A program made the translations under genes and the position numbers. A stretch of DNA of 61,087 bases from an uncultured Bacilli bacterium (GTDB taxonomy: Bacteria; Bacillota_I; Bacilli_A; RF39; UBA660): assembly GCA_934141145.1 (NCBI GenBank), contig CAKPCA010000007.1, positions 1 through 61,087 on the forward strand, in the 5' to 3' direction. Shown in pieces: positions 60,810-61,087 of this stretch. Numbering within the stretch: position 1 is the first letter of the stretch; every line of letters begins with the position of its first letter. Under the pieces are notes generated by a model. That model was not told where the DNA came from. It made no database searches and was given only the letters and a program-made list of their open reading frames with translations.

Positions 60810-61087
60810 TTTAGACTATTTATTTCTTCTTTTGATAAACCAGTTGCTTTTTCTATATCTTCTATTGACATTTTCATTGCTAGTAAATTTTTTGCAGTAT
60901 TCTCTATTCCTTTATTTATTCCAGAAGTATATCCAAGTTCTTTCGCATATTCTAATTCTTCTTTCCTTTTTTCTTCTTCTCTTTCTTTTTCATCATATAA
61001 TAATGCTAAATCCTTATCTTCTGATAACTCTTCTAACTTTTTGTATACCTCTTTCATTATTTTATCTCCTTTCGAGATTTCTTTTAA
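60806..61087 (-). CDS. C-terminus of an Rpn/PD-(D/E)XK nuclease family protein (5' end outside window)
   Basis: The frame is open to the window edge (94 codons). The translation LKEISKGDKIMKEVYKKLEELSEDKDLALLYDEK, a Glu/Lys-rich coiled coil and the end NLLAMKMSIEDIEKATGLSKEEI match the tail of the Rpn (recombination-promoting nuclease, transposase_31) and PDDEXK_2 families. The nuclease domain lies outside. An internal ATG at 61057 with AAAGGAG upstream could give an 83-aa separate product, as alternative internal starts have been described for Rpn proteins, but continuity with the family sequence suggests one longer gene. Confidence 0.75.
   Translation of the reverse strand, partial: LKEISKGDKIMKEVYKKLEELSEDKDLALLYDEKEREEEKRKEELEYAKELGYTSGINKGIENTAKNLLAMKMSIEDIEKATGLSKEEINSLK

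Noticed and set aside
1128..61087. Alternative code with TGA as Trp (Mycoplasma type)
   Set aside because: Very long genes contain no in-frame TGA, Trp codons are TGG, and the only tRNA-Trp seen has anticodon CCA.

Overview
The window is a very AT-rich bacterial chromosome segment with short intergenic gaps, strong Shine-Dalgarno sites (GGAGG or AGGTGA) and many U-tailed hairpin terminators. Trp is read from TGG, a tRNA-Trp(CCA) is present, and the very long frames contain no in-frame TGA, so the standard bacterial code applies. Gene content (WhiA, YvlD, Lgt, TrxB and UvrA in a Firmicutes-like order, an SOS-controlled dinD, a GNAT/MFS cassette, giant surface proteins) points to an uncultured gut-type Bacillota/Bacilli lineage. 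That placement is inference; no rRNA is present.

Layout. 1-6.4 kb: an AI-2E-type permease (cut by the window edge), a P-loop protein, a PAP2 phosphatase, tRNA-Glu(CTC) and tRNA-Gln(CTG), an XhlA-like small membrane protein, an HD-hydrolase/P-loop fusion, SOS-type dinD and tRNA-Trp. 6-10.5 kb: a SleB-type wall hydrolase, an SF1 helicase with a C-terminal nuclease, and a LysM amidase. 10.5-17.4 kb: a heterodimeric ABC exporter flanked by a 28-bp direct repeat, a broken TetR gene, and an MFS-GNAT-glutamine-amidotransferase operon. 17.5-20.1 kb: a soluble FtsK-like motor, peptide deformylase and MTA/SAH nucleosidase. 20-49 kb is a surface-protein island. One operon encodes a 2249-aa secreted protein with a C-terminal dockerin, a membrane-anchored protein with an N-terminal cohesin-like domain, and a small membrane protein. 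Facing it is a separate 5855-aa protein with five ALK/LTK-like glycine-rich domains, about 41 cadherin-like repeats and a dockerin. 49-54 kb: a collagen-like protein, a decaying tandem array of DUF1016/YhcG nuclease genes, a small export protein, HtrA and a HEPN Abi protein. 54-61 kb: whiA, trxB, lgt, yvlD and uvrA, an unknown gene, and the end of an Rpn-type nuclease gene.

The strongest candidate for an undescribed system lies between the two giant genes. Two copies of a ~370-bp element (29350-29719 and 30765-31131) each encode a 30-residue Lys-flanked hydrophobic peptide. Each has a well-spaced promoter on the + strand, a second promoter on the - strand, a convergent antisense RNA of ~115 nt ending at a hairpin whose arms co-vary between copies, and a 5'-UTR segment complementary to the 3' UTR. 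This is the architecture of a type I toxin-antitoxin locus, duplicated around an unknown 275-aa gene.

Other themes are stop codons placed inside terminator hairpins, in-frame palindromes in dinD and the DUF1016 genes, and a likely cohesin-dockerin system that could hold the giant proteins, which have no LPXTG anchor, on the cell.
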